Shown here piece after piece: positions 11,701 through 22,370 of a DNA stretch of 64,000 nt. Position 1 is the stretch's first letter, and every line of letters starts with the position of its first letter. Where the stretch lies: NCBI GenBank assembly GCA_020912385.1, contig CP087211.1, positions 2,170,001 to 2,234,000 of the forward strand, written 5' to 3'. Origin of the DNA: Neofusicoccum parvum. Taxonomy: Eukaryota > Ascomycota > Dothideomycetes > Botryosphaeriales > Botryosphaeriaceae. The translations under genes were made by a program, and so were the position numbers. Under the pieces are notes generated by a model. It searched no databases, had not been told where the DNA came from, and worked only from the letters and a program-made list of their open reading frames with translations.

Positions 11701-13145
11701 GAGCCCATCATAGCCTCCTGGACAATACTTTGTCTAGTTCTTGGATCCCCATTAGAGTGGGCATTTACTCTGTTTATTCGCAATCCTGTGGAACTCAAAT
11801 GGCCAATCGATCACAAATCTACGTTAGCTCATCTTCTTGCATTTTGCGGCCTAACAACTCAGCTTCAACACATTCGAAAATTCCGCAAAACTTATTGCCG
11901 CTTCGTGGCTGGAAGAATCCTCTTAAAGCTAAGGACTCTCTGGGGTGGTCACCTTTGGCATTTGCGCTCCTCGGCCAACAAAGGGCAACAGTACAGTTTC
12001 TCATTGAAAGCGGAACCAGCGCGAACAGCAGACTGAAGGTGCATTGGTGGTATGCTGATGGCCTACTAAGGCCACTCCAAATAGCCAGCATGTATAAAGA
12101 TCCCGATATGGTCACGCTTTTACTCGAGGCCGGCGCTAAGGCTAACGACCCTCCGACACGAAAATCCATGTTAAAGCCACTTCAAATTGCTGTGAAACTC
12201 GGCAATAGAGCCACTGCGAGAAGACTTCTTGAGGCAGGGGCGGACTTGAATGCCCACGGGTGGCGTGAAAGCCTGGCGCTGCTGCTTGCATTCCAAGGCT
12301 GTCCGCCAATCTGCGATATTATATCCGACCTCCTAGACTACTGTGCTGACGTGAACCCGCACTACCGGGAGGAAAACCTGGCGCTAATGCTTGCAGTTCA
12401 AGGCTCTCCGCCAAACTACGATCTGATATCCGACCTCCTGGACTATGGTGCAGACGTGAATATCATGGGGCACTTCAGTTCACCTGCTTTTGAAGCCATT
12501 GAAGGCAACGACCTATTTTCCATCGAATTATTTATCCAACGAGGAGCTTTGGATATTAATATAAGAGGAAAAGAGTGGGGGAGAACCTTGCTACACGTAG
12601 CTGCAAGAAAACAGAACTACGACTCAATCAGGACACTACTTCGATTGGGAGCAGACGTGAATGCCAAAGACAGTTTGGGGAAGTTTCCACTACTCGTTGC
12701 TACTTTCTTTACATTCCAAGGGGCTATCAAAGATATCGAGGCTATTGAGCTACTGATCCAATCAGGAGCAGACGTAAATGCAAAAGACAGCTTGGGAAAC
12801 ACTCCTTTATCCAAAGCCGCAAGTCGACACCATTCCGGAATAGTCAAGTGTTTGCTTCAATCGGGAGCAGACGTAAACTTAACAGCTATACATGGAAGCA
12901 CTCCGCTTCTTCATGCAATAGCTTCGCGGCAAGCACCATATCTGTTTTTTGACAGGGCCACTGATGAACGACATACTCTTGAAACGGTTAGGGCACTGAT
13001 CCAACATGGAGCGAACATATTTGCGAAGACTTTCAATGGAACAACAGCTTTGGATTACGCAGTTTCAAAATGGAGCGTTTTCCCAGAGATTGCTGATCTC
13101 CTGCGCGAAGTGGCAGAAAACAGATCCGAAGAGCAAGGGACCTGA
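8772..13145 (+). CDS. NLR-like protein: hydrolase (SesB-type)-NACHT-ankyrin, frameshifted
   Basis: Exons 8772-9115, 9169-9445, 9506-9786, 9827-10059, 10110-10142 and 10199 onward join in frame. The N-terminus (TYRLRGIPKGSSRKDV) leads into an alpha/beta-hydrolase of the SesB/ProteinA type: LIAISGLGGHAFGSFKR, then GHSLGG with a nucleophile-like Ser at about residue 199, then ILFFGVPNQG. The NACHT follows, with Walker A GNPGSGKS (about 438-445) and Walker B ILLVDALDE (about 543-551). Ankyrin repeats (GADVN motifs) fill 11930-13142. The NACHT frame runs to a stop at 12034-12036, whereas the ankyrins are in the -1 frame. The shift lies between FRKTYC (about 11895) and KAKDSLG (about 11935). No intron of usable size fits there, so this is a real indel or an assembly error. 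Unbroken, the protein would be about 1370 aa; as read it stops at 1001. Fungal NLRs of this layout act in heterokaryon incompatibility and innate-type recognition. Confidence 0.85.
12253..12455 (+). repeat. Tandem ~99-nt ankyrin-coding duplication within the NLR
   Basis: Two adjacent units of about 33 codons encode nearly the same text: LALLLAFQGCPP then IISDLLDYCADVN, and LALMLAVQGSPP then LISDLLDYGADVN. The DNA is also very similar, so the duplication is recent or homogenised. A second repeated block, GADVNAKDSLG, occurs at about 12648 and 12768, with KAKDSLG at about 11930. Confidence 0.75.
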
Positions 13146-13652
13146 CGAGGGAACATAGAGATTTTCTCGAACAACGAAGGCAGGAGGAAGATTTATTTCC
13201 TTTGTCTGTCAGCTTTTTTGTAGTTATTTTCTTTCATATAGCAAGAAAACTTTTGTCCTTGCCAGACTTCATACCTTTCACTTTTGACGTTGTACGGCGT
13301 GAATGTAAGTTGGGACAGACAAGGCTACAGTTATGGGTAATTGCTCCCCGTTTACATTTGTACACAACTTTTCGGCCTCCAAGGTCCACATGTCTCACTT
13401 GATTCTGGAGGAGTCCTAGTAGATGAGGTTTCAATTTCCTAACGAGAAATTCTGGATCTAGCTGTGTAGATTCAACGAGGAAGGATAAGGGAAGCAAATA
13501 AGAGCACACTGATTCTAATAGAGTACTCAAGATTTAGTGAACATGTCATCAGCTAATCGAGGCATGCTGAAGTGCCTGGCTGTCCGTGCGGAACGCATAT
13601 CTCCACACCCCCATGCTCCCATACTCCAACACAACCGCCAACTCTACCACTT
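13146..13652. other. Tail-to-tail intergenic region (NLR / kinesin)
   Basis: This is the 3' spacer between two convergent genes, moderately AT-rich, presumably holding both terminators. No gene is recognised. Confidence 0.5.
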
Positions 13653-15555
13653 TCACAGAGTCTCGTAATAGTACCGCGTCGCCGAGTCATACTCAAGCAC
13701 GACCTCAGCCTCCATATGCCGCTCCTCGACCACGCACTGCAGCCACGGCTGCAGCTCAAACGCCCCCGGCATGACACCCGGCATCACCACGGCCGCGCAA
13801 TACGCTCTCCGGTCCGCGCCCGGCTCCGCCGCCAAGAGCATCACGAGGCAGCGCCCAGCCCCGCCCGCGACGAGTCTGCTGGTGCCCTCCGGCGGCGCCC
13901 ACGCGACGACCATGCCGGGCCGCAAGCGCTGCTTGAACGGCAGCGCCCGCATCTCCGCCCGAGGCTCGCGGCTCGAGGGCGTCGGGTCGTCTGGGAGGTT
14001 GGCGGCCGGCTGGGCTTCTTCGGGGCGCGATGACGATGCTGCCGCTGCAGGAGGGCGCTGGGAATCGATGTGGAGCCGCCAGAACTTGGCTTGGAAGGCG
14101 ATGGCTTGTTCTGTCGACACGTCTGGCGTCTCCAAGCATCGTTCGATGAACTCTGGCGCTGGGAGTTGGAGCAGCTGCTTGCCGGTCTCGAAGGGGGCTA
14201 GCATGGTGGCTGATACGGGGGGTGTACCTGACTGTGAAGGTGGTTAGTTCTTGATTTGCCGGTCGCGTAGGAGTCTCGGAAGAGGTGGCGAAGGCGGACT
14301 TACACTCTTCACGATCCAATCTTGAAGATGGTGGTTCGACCAGGTGATCGGCTTTCCTGGGTCATGCTTTAACGGGATCGCCTTCGGGGAGACGACCCGT
14401 AAGAGCTCGGCGTATCTCAGGGTGTTTTTAGAGGCACCCACATCCGCGAGACTGGGGTTGAGGCACGCGATGACGGCTGTCTTGCAGCTGCGGACGGCAG
14501 CCGGGTCGAAAACGTGCTTCAGCAGCTTCGTCAAGGCGGTTTGACGGAATGGAATATACGCCTTTCGGCCCGGTGTTGCCTTAGCTACCCCACCGAGCCC
14601 GTCCAGCTTGGCGGCGCCGCGGATGCAGTCTTTCAGAACGGACAGGCTGGCGTTGATCTCGCGGGCCTCTTTCATTCGGTCTGATGAATGCGCCGAGACG
14701 TCTCGAGCAGCCTCAGATCCTGCGAGATCGACGAGGAATAGCAGGCCATCTTCGGCTTGTGGGAAGGATGGATTCTCAAGCCGGATCTTGCAGATGGAGT
14801 GAGATCGGGAGGAGGCGTCGTTTTTCTGCGTCGAGGCTGTTTGGCGAAGCGAGGCAGCGTAGTTGATATGCTTGATCATTGAAGCCGAGTCGACAACATG
14901 GTATTCCGAAGCGCCGGCCAGATGAGTCGTGCCGAAGCTGTCTTCGAGGATAGATACCGCTTTTCGGGCGTTGAGCAGGTCAAAGGCCGAGTTTCCCGCA
15001 AGCTCGACGATGGAAACGAAGATGTTGCGGGTGCCCTCCGACGCGCCACAAAACAAAGCGTTCGCGACGAGACGCTCCAGGCCGCTGACAGTGTGGGTCT
15101 TTCCGGAGCCGGTCTGGCCATAGGCGAAAATAGTGCTCACGCCGCCTGACCACGCCCACGGGATGAGAGGGTGTACCATGTCGTCGTAGATTGCTTCGGT
15201 TGTGATGTCGGTGGAGAAGGCCTTGTCTACAGCATAACTAGATGACTTTTCATGGGTTAGCTACGAGCATTGATCGTGCAGGCCAGGTCAGTCCTACATT
15301 CAATGCTGCTGTTCCCCGGACAGTCTTCCGCAATTCGTGAAGATCAAGCACTCCGGGAGCTCCATCGCGCGGAAAGATTCCAGCCACAGAACCCTGAGAG
15401 ACCTCATCAGGGAGCAGCGGACGAATGCGAGCGGCGATGACTATGGGCTTCGATTTGTCCTCGTCTGCGTGGCTGGTTTTGGGCGCTGTAGGCTGGAAGC
15501 TCTCGATGAGCTTGAGATAAAGCTGGGTGTTTTCGAGCAGGAATTGATCCATCAT
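13653..15555 (-). CDS. Kinesin motor protein, 592 aa (kinesin-13-like layout)
   Basis: Exons 15555-15298, 15245-14304 and 14231-13653 join in frame. The motor core begins IVIAARIRPLLPDEV. It contains the P-loop GQTGSGKT (residues 129-136), switch I NDASSRSHS, switch II LVDLAGSE and the neck-proximal NTLRYAELLR. The short N-terminal extension, motor placed near the N-terminus, and text such as VHPLIPWAW before the P-loop suit kinesin-13 (KIF2/MCAK-type, microtubule-depolymerising) rather than a transport kinesin. Subclass is an inference. The roughly 200-residue tail encoded by the last exon has no recognised domain and little coiled-coil character. Introns are 15297-15246 (52 nt) and 14303-14232 (72 nt), each with a CTAAC-type branch site. 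Confidence 0.9.
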
Positions 15556-16066
15556 GAAGGCTTGTCGACAAGGTCAGCTCCTCCTCCTGAGCGAAGCTGT
15601 GATGTAGGAAGGAGTTTGAACGAGAAACGAGAAGGTGCCGTAGCCAAAGTGACAACGAAAGAGAGAGACCGTCTCGGTTGTGACTATACCCCATGTGGCT
15701 AGATCGTGTTGAGCGCACGGCTCGTAAAACTACGAAAGTGGAAGTGATACGGGCCGTGCGGCAGTTAGGGCAGGTACAGTGTTGCGCATTGGCCTAAGAT
15801 GCAGTGCACGGCTCGCAAAAGCCCCAAAGAGGTTGTCGAGAATGGTTGAGCCGTCAAAAATTTGATTTCTCATGCGACTGAAATATTCCCATACGCCGAA
15901 TCTCCCCAAGTCGGCAACAGCCATCCTGAAGCTCTCTTGAAAACCATGCTTTGTTTCCCACCCACAGGCCTCAGACACAGACTCTGCGGATTAGCATTCG
16001 GCTAAGGTTGCTTCAACCAGCTCAACTTCAAGTAAATATTTTACACCATAGCATCGTGCAGAAGTC
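15556..16066. other. Intergenic between kinesin and Zn2Cys6 genes
   Basis: It holds the kinesin promoter and the end of the transcription-factor transcript. No gene is recognised; the 82-aa frame on the minus strand lacks features. Confidence 0.45.
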
Positions 16067-17923
16067 TCAAACAATCGACGACTCAGCTGTGTACAGATCT
16101 GCCATGAGCAGCCCACCAGATCCTATGAGAGGCTGCCGTTTCCAACACACATCTTCGGACTCCGCTTGGACCTCGGCCGCCTCTTCAACCGACTGCCATT
16201 GTCCCGTCACCCCGTCTCTTTCCAGATACCGGAACACGATGCGCTCGCCGCCATCTTCGAAGACAAACTCCCTCCTCCATAGACGCTGCCACTGCTCCGT
16301 AGACGTGCCCTCGACTGCATTCGCCTGTTCCACGCCGCGATTCCGCAGGGCTAACACGTACAGCGAGCGCGTGTTCCACAATCCATCCTGGCCCGGGTAG
16401 TCCTTCAACATCAAGATCGCTTCGTCGCGCGCCAGCGGGTCGCGGCAGAAAAACGCCAACAGAAACAAGTTCCACGTCAGCCCACACTGCAGCGACAAGC
16501 GGTGGGCTGGGTTCTCGGTCTCGTGCCTGGCCGTGCGCAATGCGATCTCAGCCAGCGACAGGTACTCGCGAAACGAAGCCGTCCGCGCGCGCACCGTCTC
16601 GACGCGGAGGTACTGGGGCGGGTCTTCGAAGAGGTATGCGCCCAGGTACTTCAGCCGCAGGTGGATGGCTTTGAGGTACGCTGGCGAGCCCGCCGCGGAC
16701 ATGATGACCCGGTTGAAGAGCGGGAGGAACGCGGCGTCCAGCGCTTTCATCTCCCGTTGCGAGTTCTCGCAGAACTCTCTGATGCGGGGGTTGCCGAGGA
16801 GGTTGTGGTAGAAGCTGTCTAGAACGCCTTCGTCTTGAGAGCCGAGGACGCCCGATGTTTGCATCACGTCCGCCATGATTGAGATCATTGCCGTTTGTCT
16901 TTGTCGAGTGATGGCCCAATACCGCTCGGCTTCATCGAGGCTGTCAAAGGAGGTTGGAATGTGGTCAATGTTTGCGGATAACCAAGATAGCTGGCTCAGA
17001 CGGATCATGAACGACTCCAATGTTTGTTGGTTGTTCCGAAGGCCCTTTGCAAGGTGTGGGAGTGGCGGGCCATGGCCAACTCTATCGCGGAGGACGGTAC
17101 GGGCTTGTATTGCTAGGTGCATAAAGATGTCTGCTACTGCTCTGAAGAGAGGCTTCGGATCTGGCGCGAAATTGGTGACTTGGTTATTTATACTTTGATC
17201 TGTTAAGACGGCCAACAGTAGAGTCAACCCATGGTTAACGTGATCTAAAGCGGCCTTTCTATTGCCTCGGAGCGTTTCGAAAAATATAGAAAGTACCGAT
17301 AGAAAAATAGCATCCCGTATGCAGGCTTTCTGGCTCTGCATCTTTAGAGCATGGCAGTAGTACGTAACGGCATGGAAATAATGGGCGTCGTTTTTTGCTG
17401 CCTTGGAAGCGGGTACGGATACTGCGCGAAGCGAATTGGACTGTTGATGCCATTTACTTAGCGAGCCAATAGCCATTGCTGCATTCTGAAGCGTGGTGCT
17501 ACTGCGGGCAAGTTGCGGCAAAGTTATAGCCCATAGATCACCGCCAGATGCCGCGTTGTTCCAGGATCCTTGCACCAGATCCACAAACTCCTGAAAGTAA
17601 CGCATGCTGGCAGCATCCTGGTAATGGAGAGGTTCTGGATCAAGCTGTCGCTGTAGTCTTGGGGTTGCGCCATGAATCTGCTGCCTGGAGTCCCAGCAGA
17701 GCTGACCAGCGCTAGCGGGCTTCTTCAGTCCGACAACATAACCTTCGCAACGGCCACGGCTTCTGATACAATTGTCGCAACTCGGCTTGGCCTCGTCACA
17801 TTTGATGTGACGCTTCTTGCAGGTGATACAACCTGTTCGTACTTTGCTTGTGCTCGTACGGGAATGCTTTGATTTGCTATGTTGGACTGAATCAGTTTGC
17901 GGCACGAAATTCTTCTCAGACAA
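16067..17923 (-). CDS. Zn2Cys6 fungal transcription factor, 618 aa
   Basis: A single-exon gene. The binuclear zinc cluster has cysteines at residues 32, 35, 42, 49, 52 and 59 (pattern C-x2-C-x6-C-x6-C-x2-C-x6-C), preceded by a basic Ser/Thr-rich N-terminus. The remainder fits a C-terminal fungal-specific regulatory region with segments such as MRYFQEFVDLVQGSW and MAIGSLSKW, the type found in regulators with a DUF3468 (Fungal_trans_2) domain. It would bind CGG-type half sites in promoters in the nucleus. Its target is unknown: neighbours are a kinesin and, 3 kb away, a rhodopsin-like protein, so context does not suggest a pathway. Upstream in-frame sequence offers no better start than this ATG. 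Confidence 0.93.
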   Translation of the reverse strand: MSEKNFVPQTDSVQHSKSKHSRTSTSKVRTGCITCKKRHIKCDEAKPSCDNCIRSRGRCEGYVVGLKKPASAGQLCWDSRQQIHGATPRLQRQLDPEPLHYQDAASMRYFQEFVDLVQGSWNNAASGGDLWAITLPQLARSSTTLQNAAMAIGSLSKWHQQSNSLRAVSVPASKAAKNDAHYFHAVTYYCHALKMQSQKACIRDAIFLSVLSIFFETLRGNRKAALDHVNHGLTLLLAVLTDQSINNQVTNFAPDPKPLFRAVADIFMHLAIQARTVLRDRVGHGPPLPHLAKGLRNNQQTLESFMIRLSQLSWLSANIDHIPTSFDSLDEAERYWAITRQRQTAMISIMADVMQTSGVLGSQDEGVLDSFYHNLLGNPRIREFCENSQREMKALDAAFLPLFNRVIMSAAGSPAYLKAIHLRLKYLGAYLFEDPPQYLRVETVRARTASFREYLSLAEIALRTARHETENPAHRLSLQCGLTWNLFLLAFFCRDPLARDEAILMLKDYPGQDGLWNTRSLYVLALRNRGVEQANAVEGTSTEQWQRLWRREFVFEDGGERIVFRYLERDGVTGQWQSVEEAAEVQAESEDVCWKRQPLIGSGGLLMADLYTAESSIV

Positions 17924-20900
17924 AGATCTTGCGGAATGTTAGCTTTGCTTTCTCGTTCACCACCCAGATTCAACATGGGCTCACTGGGTAAAATTCTTGG
18001 ACGTTGCAATCGCCCAGCCCTCCATGATAATCCGTCGTCCAACATAACCTGCGCCGCGAAAGCAGGCGGGATGGAAAGCGTATGCTAAATTTGAAGCCCC
18101 TGAACGATATACCCCGCCTCCATCACGTGAGTGCGCGCGTTAAGCCCCATCTAGAATAGCGCTCTCATCCATACCAGCTCGCCAGAATCCTACCCAGCGT
18201 TTGGACTGCAGACTAACACTCGAGTCATTGGCTACAATGATTAATTCAGTTGCCTATAACGTAAGAACAATTTCATACAAACATTTTGAACCCTAGGGTG
18301 CACAGCCTCTGTGTTTCTAAAAACTAAAGGCTCACGCGGGAAGAGGTGCCGCAAGGTCAGCTACACCAGGGCCCAGCAGAATCGCACGAGCAGTTATCTG
18401 TCACAGAATAGCCAATATCGAATACATATAAGCAATTAGTGTAATTTGAGGCTTGAAGTCAAGTCCCGCTTGAGCCTAAAGGTTGTGCACATGCTTGTTC
18501 GCGCAACGAGAGCGCCGAAAACCCACTTCCCGTTAATAGCTTTACCTCGTAGCATATTTATTCGAAACATGATGTAAGGCTCGTCTTCTCTCGTAGTGAT
18601 CGGAATATTTGCTTAAGCTGATGAGTTTTGCTCGTTTAGAGGGTGACAGATGGAAAATATCCTGTAAAATTAAGGAAATCCATTGCACTACTATCCGCAG
18701 CACATTCTTTGAAGATAGCATTTGTCTCCCTAACATGATAGCCGTCACTTCGGTAAGTCACCTGTAGAATATACTTATAGATATCTCAAGCATAAGCCGT
18801 GACTGATGCCCGCAGCAGACGTTGCGTCAAGACCTAATCTGCACGACATACCAAACCCGGGGAGCAGGCAAGAGGAGTGAGGACATTACGGCCATCCGAG
18901 AAGAGGCGCCCAGCCAACGATCAGGCCCGTAGATCCAGCATGCCACTGCCAACAGACCGCACCACCACGAGCAGCCACAAGCCACCGCCCAAAGACAACC
19001 AGCACCACCACCCACGAAGCAACACCAAGCGCCGAAACCCCCCAGCGCCGCCGCGCCAAACCCCTTAGTCTCAAACCCCCCTCACCGCCGTGCGCGAGAA
19101 CCCAAACGCGCCGCCCCTGCCCGCCCATCCGCCGCCGCCGGCCCTGGCCCGCGGCCGAACTCTGATCCCCACATTTTCCGGGGCAGAGCGCACATCTCTG
19201 CCTTTCGCGCGGGTGGCGATGCGGCGGGAGCGGCGGGAGCAGGCGCGGCCGATCTGCACGGACGGGGGCGCGCGCGCGCGAGTTTATTGCGCATGCGCAC
19301 CACCCACACCCACACCCACCCCCAGATCGGCTTAGGGTGGCCGGTGATTGGAGGCGTTCGAGAACTTTCTGTGGGATTCACGATCCTGCGGGCGGGAGGG
19401 GGGGAACGCGTCGGTGGGCGGCGGTGGGCGGCGGTGGGGAGGTGTGTTTCGAGGAGAGTGGGTGGATGAGTGGTCAAGAGAAATATATTGGTGCGAAGAC
19501 TTCAGCTGATTTTGAAGAGCGTGGCGCTGAGATGTTGTGCTTGGCTCTGCAAAACGATGGTCTGCGTAAGGAAAAGCAAGAACAGCAGGGCGTGCGAAAC
19601 AGACCAGGGAAAGTGGCAGGGGAAATAAGGTTTGTGACCGCCCGCTGGGAGGTCTGCGCTCTGCTGTCAGAAGAAAAGAAACGTAGATACGCGGGGCACA
19701 GGGATACGGTTCCTCATGGCCACTAAATAAGCACTATTGCCTTACTGCACTCTTCATGCCTTAATTCCTCACATCGTGGTCGCGCTATCCTGGCGCTGCA
19801 GGAACTATGCAGGTCCGGTTAGCCCAGGCTACCACCGTGTCTAAGGGGCTCTAAGTAAGCCTTAGCACGTGAAGTCCCTAGTGATGCAGAACCCGTTTCT
19901 CGTATTCGAACCTCTCCAATTCGGCCGCTCATCTCACTGGACAAACTATGAGCCACTTCCTGCCTGACGTCGGCCAGCGTAGGTCTCGTTAGAAAAGACG
20001 TCTAAATTATGTACAAAGCATAGCTTCCGCCGCTACTCTCCTCAATCTGCTCTAAACGCACGCCACCGTATCGTAGGCGCGGAGCGGACACAAGCCGTTC
20101 CGTCACGATCCACGTGGATCCTTCCCTCCCGGACTGAAGGCCTGACTGCTTTTGGCCGCGGCTAGAACGCTTCGTATTGTTCCCTCGAGATCCACGCTCA
20201 AACTCAGTCCGGCGATGCTTGGCTGTGTTCTGCGCTCGCTGGATCGGAGCCTGATCTGACCATCGTGCCACTTCAAACGCCGTTCGCCTCTCCAAACGTG
20301 CTCGCGCCCACTCTCCACCCCACCCAGTCCCACTAAGCTCAAGCAAATCCATGTCTCAAGCTATGGTGCTTGTTCCATCGCTCTTTCGCAGGCGTGTAGT
20401 GTGTATGCCATATTGAGCGTAAGTGTCCAAGCTTTCCGCCGAACCGTTCATGGCTGAATAGGTGGCTGGCTGTCAACTAACGAATAACGGTCCCGCCCAG
20501 TTGCTCCATCGAAAACGGCGGGACCAGGCGCCACGTGAAAATGCGTAGCCGTTGGTGTCTTGAGGCGTCGGGGGTCGGTCGTCCGCGTCTGCGTGTGCAC
20601 GGGTAGCTGGTGGACACAAATGAAGCGAAAGCTCTTGTCGATACTTTTGGAGCTGGTAGATTCGGCTGCATGAAGGCCCGAGGCGGAGATGATGACAGTG
20701 CGCTGAACCGAAAGGAAATTTTAGAGACACTTGCTCGAGGATGTAGAAGGGTGGCGGAGAGAAGTAGAAGGAAAAAAAAAACAATGGGTATGAAGAAAAG
20801 AACGTCCCAAAAACCAATGACAACGACGATGAATGCTTGCCTTCCCATGACAATGCCGCCCGATCATAACGTCATACTGGTATCCCAAAAAGCCCACAAC

Positions 20901-20965
20901 CCATCTCGCAGAACCAAACCACCCACCAAAAGAACGAACGCCAGCCCACCCCACAATGCCCTCGC
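17924..20965. other. 3-kb intergenic region, no gene recognised
   Basis: The first 900 bases are relatively AT-rich. From about 18900 the sequence becomes GC-rich with simple-sequence tracts: a CACCCA-type tract near 19297-19325 and GGCGGTGGGC units near 19411-19440. Frames of up to 131 aa are present on both strands but are low-complexity and unsupported. The promoter of the Zn2Cys6 gene should lie at the left edge. Confidence 0.5.
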
Positions 20966-22370
20966 TCACACCATCCGATACATCTCCAAATCCTCGCCCT
21001 CCCACTTCCCCCCGCCCTTAAAACTGCTCTCGCTCCTCCCCCTCACCAACGTCCTCTCATCCACGCTCCTCCCCTCCTCCGCCACGAGGTCGATCCGCGT
21101 CTCGATCTTGATCGCGTCGCGCGGCCCCTCCTCCAGCGGCGTCAGCCGCTCGTCGCTCCCCTCGTCCAGCAGTGTGGTCCCCAGCCCGATGCCGCCGCTG
21201 CTCTTGCTCTTCTTCCCGTCCGACAGCGCGCTGCGGCCGCCCCAGACGGTGGTGGTGCGGGAGGAGCGGCCGTCGCCGGCGCCGCCGAGGGCGGGATCAC
21301 GCTGCGAGCGGCTGCGGTTCTGGCTGTACTGCGACGCGAACCGCTTGATCGGCGACAGGACGCGGACGAGGAGCGGGTGGAGCGTGATGAGGCAGGCGCA
21401 GACGATGACGACGTTGAGCTCGACGGTGGACCAGAGGGCCGGGATGGGGTTGTAGTGGGTTGTGTCCTTGGTGCCGGTGAGGAAGTAAAGGTAGTAGAGG
21501 CGGATGATTGAGGTGACGCAGCCGCTGTGGGGTGGTGTTAATGGCTTGGAGTGGAGGGCGCTGGAGATATCTTTTGATGCAGAGTGGAAGGACTTACAAA
21601 CCACCGAGAGCGAATGTGAAGGCTAAACTCCATTTCTTCTTGGTTTCGAGATTCATGTTGAAGATGGTTGGAAGGGGAATGATGACGATCGCGAAGTCCG
21701 TTGAGATGGCCATGGCGCTATGCAAATACCTGGAGGAGTGTGAGCGTCACCAATAAACAATCCGAGCGAACCGGCTCACCATATGACGATGTAGTTGATA
21801 CATGTACCTGGAACGGTTGGATTCCAAAACTTCTCGACTGGTGAACAGGCGAATATGCCGCCGAAGAGACAGACAAGACAGCAGGTAATGATGAATGCCA
21901 CAGTGGCCCATGCCGCGAGGATTGTCCTCACTCCCACGAATACGCGGATATACTGGATGAGGATGGAAATTTTTGCGAAGGCCACGCCGGTGAGGTATAT
22001 CCCTGAGTACTGATAAGCTTCTGGACCATTTTCCACTATTGACGAGCTCACATGTTGACGCCCAAAACCAGACCATTTGCTTTACCAGAACTTGCGGTGG
22101 TATATCCTTCAGGTGGTCTCCCAGGCCATATTTCAGCTCTGCCGCGAGGTTAGCGTTGCACGAGGCAGTAGTCACCACAGGACCGAACTCACGGAACCAG
22201 TATATAGGACATAACGCGATTGAGAAGACCAGCGCAACGGTGACCAGGAAATCATCCCAGCCAGGATGCCGGCTGATAATGAACCGGGTAAACAGCCGCA
22301 GACCAACAAATATCGTCGCAATACCCGCGCACACGAAGCAAGCCACCGTTGCCTCAGGCCCGGTGGTCAT
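20966..22370 (-). CDS. Rhodopsin-like seven-TM protein (SAT4/PTH11-type domain), 410 aa
   Basis: Exons 22370-22052, 22002-21780, 21729-21598 and 21524-20966 join in frame. The first intron is resolved by the acceptor CTCAG at 22003, giving WFWASTWIYLTGVAFAKIS, which matches the family core. Hydrophobic helices alternate with loops: VACFVCAGIATIFVGLRLF, FLVTVALVFSIALCPIYWF, FAKISILIQYIRVFVG, TVAFIITCCLVCLFGGIF, then STDFAIVIIPLPTIFNMNL and ELNVVIVCACLITLHPLL. FACSPVEKFWNPTVPGTC carries the usual loop cysteines. The tail (about 130 aa) is Ser/Arg/Gly-rich and cytosolic. These proteins sit in the plasma membrane as putative receptors; ligand unknown. The N-terminal CFEM domain of some PTH11 proteins is absent. 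Confidence 0.88.

Noticed and set aside
11880..11945. Programmed -1 frameshift or micro-intron to explain the NLR frame change
   Set aside because: No slippery heptamer in register, and the only GT-AG pairs inside the interval are well under 40 nt.
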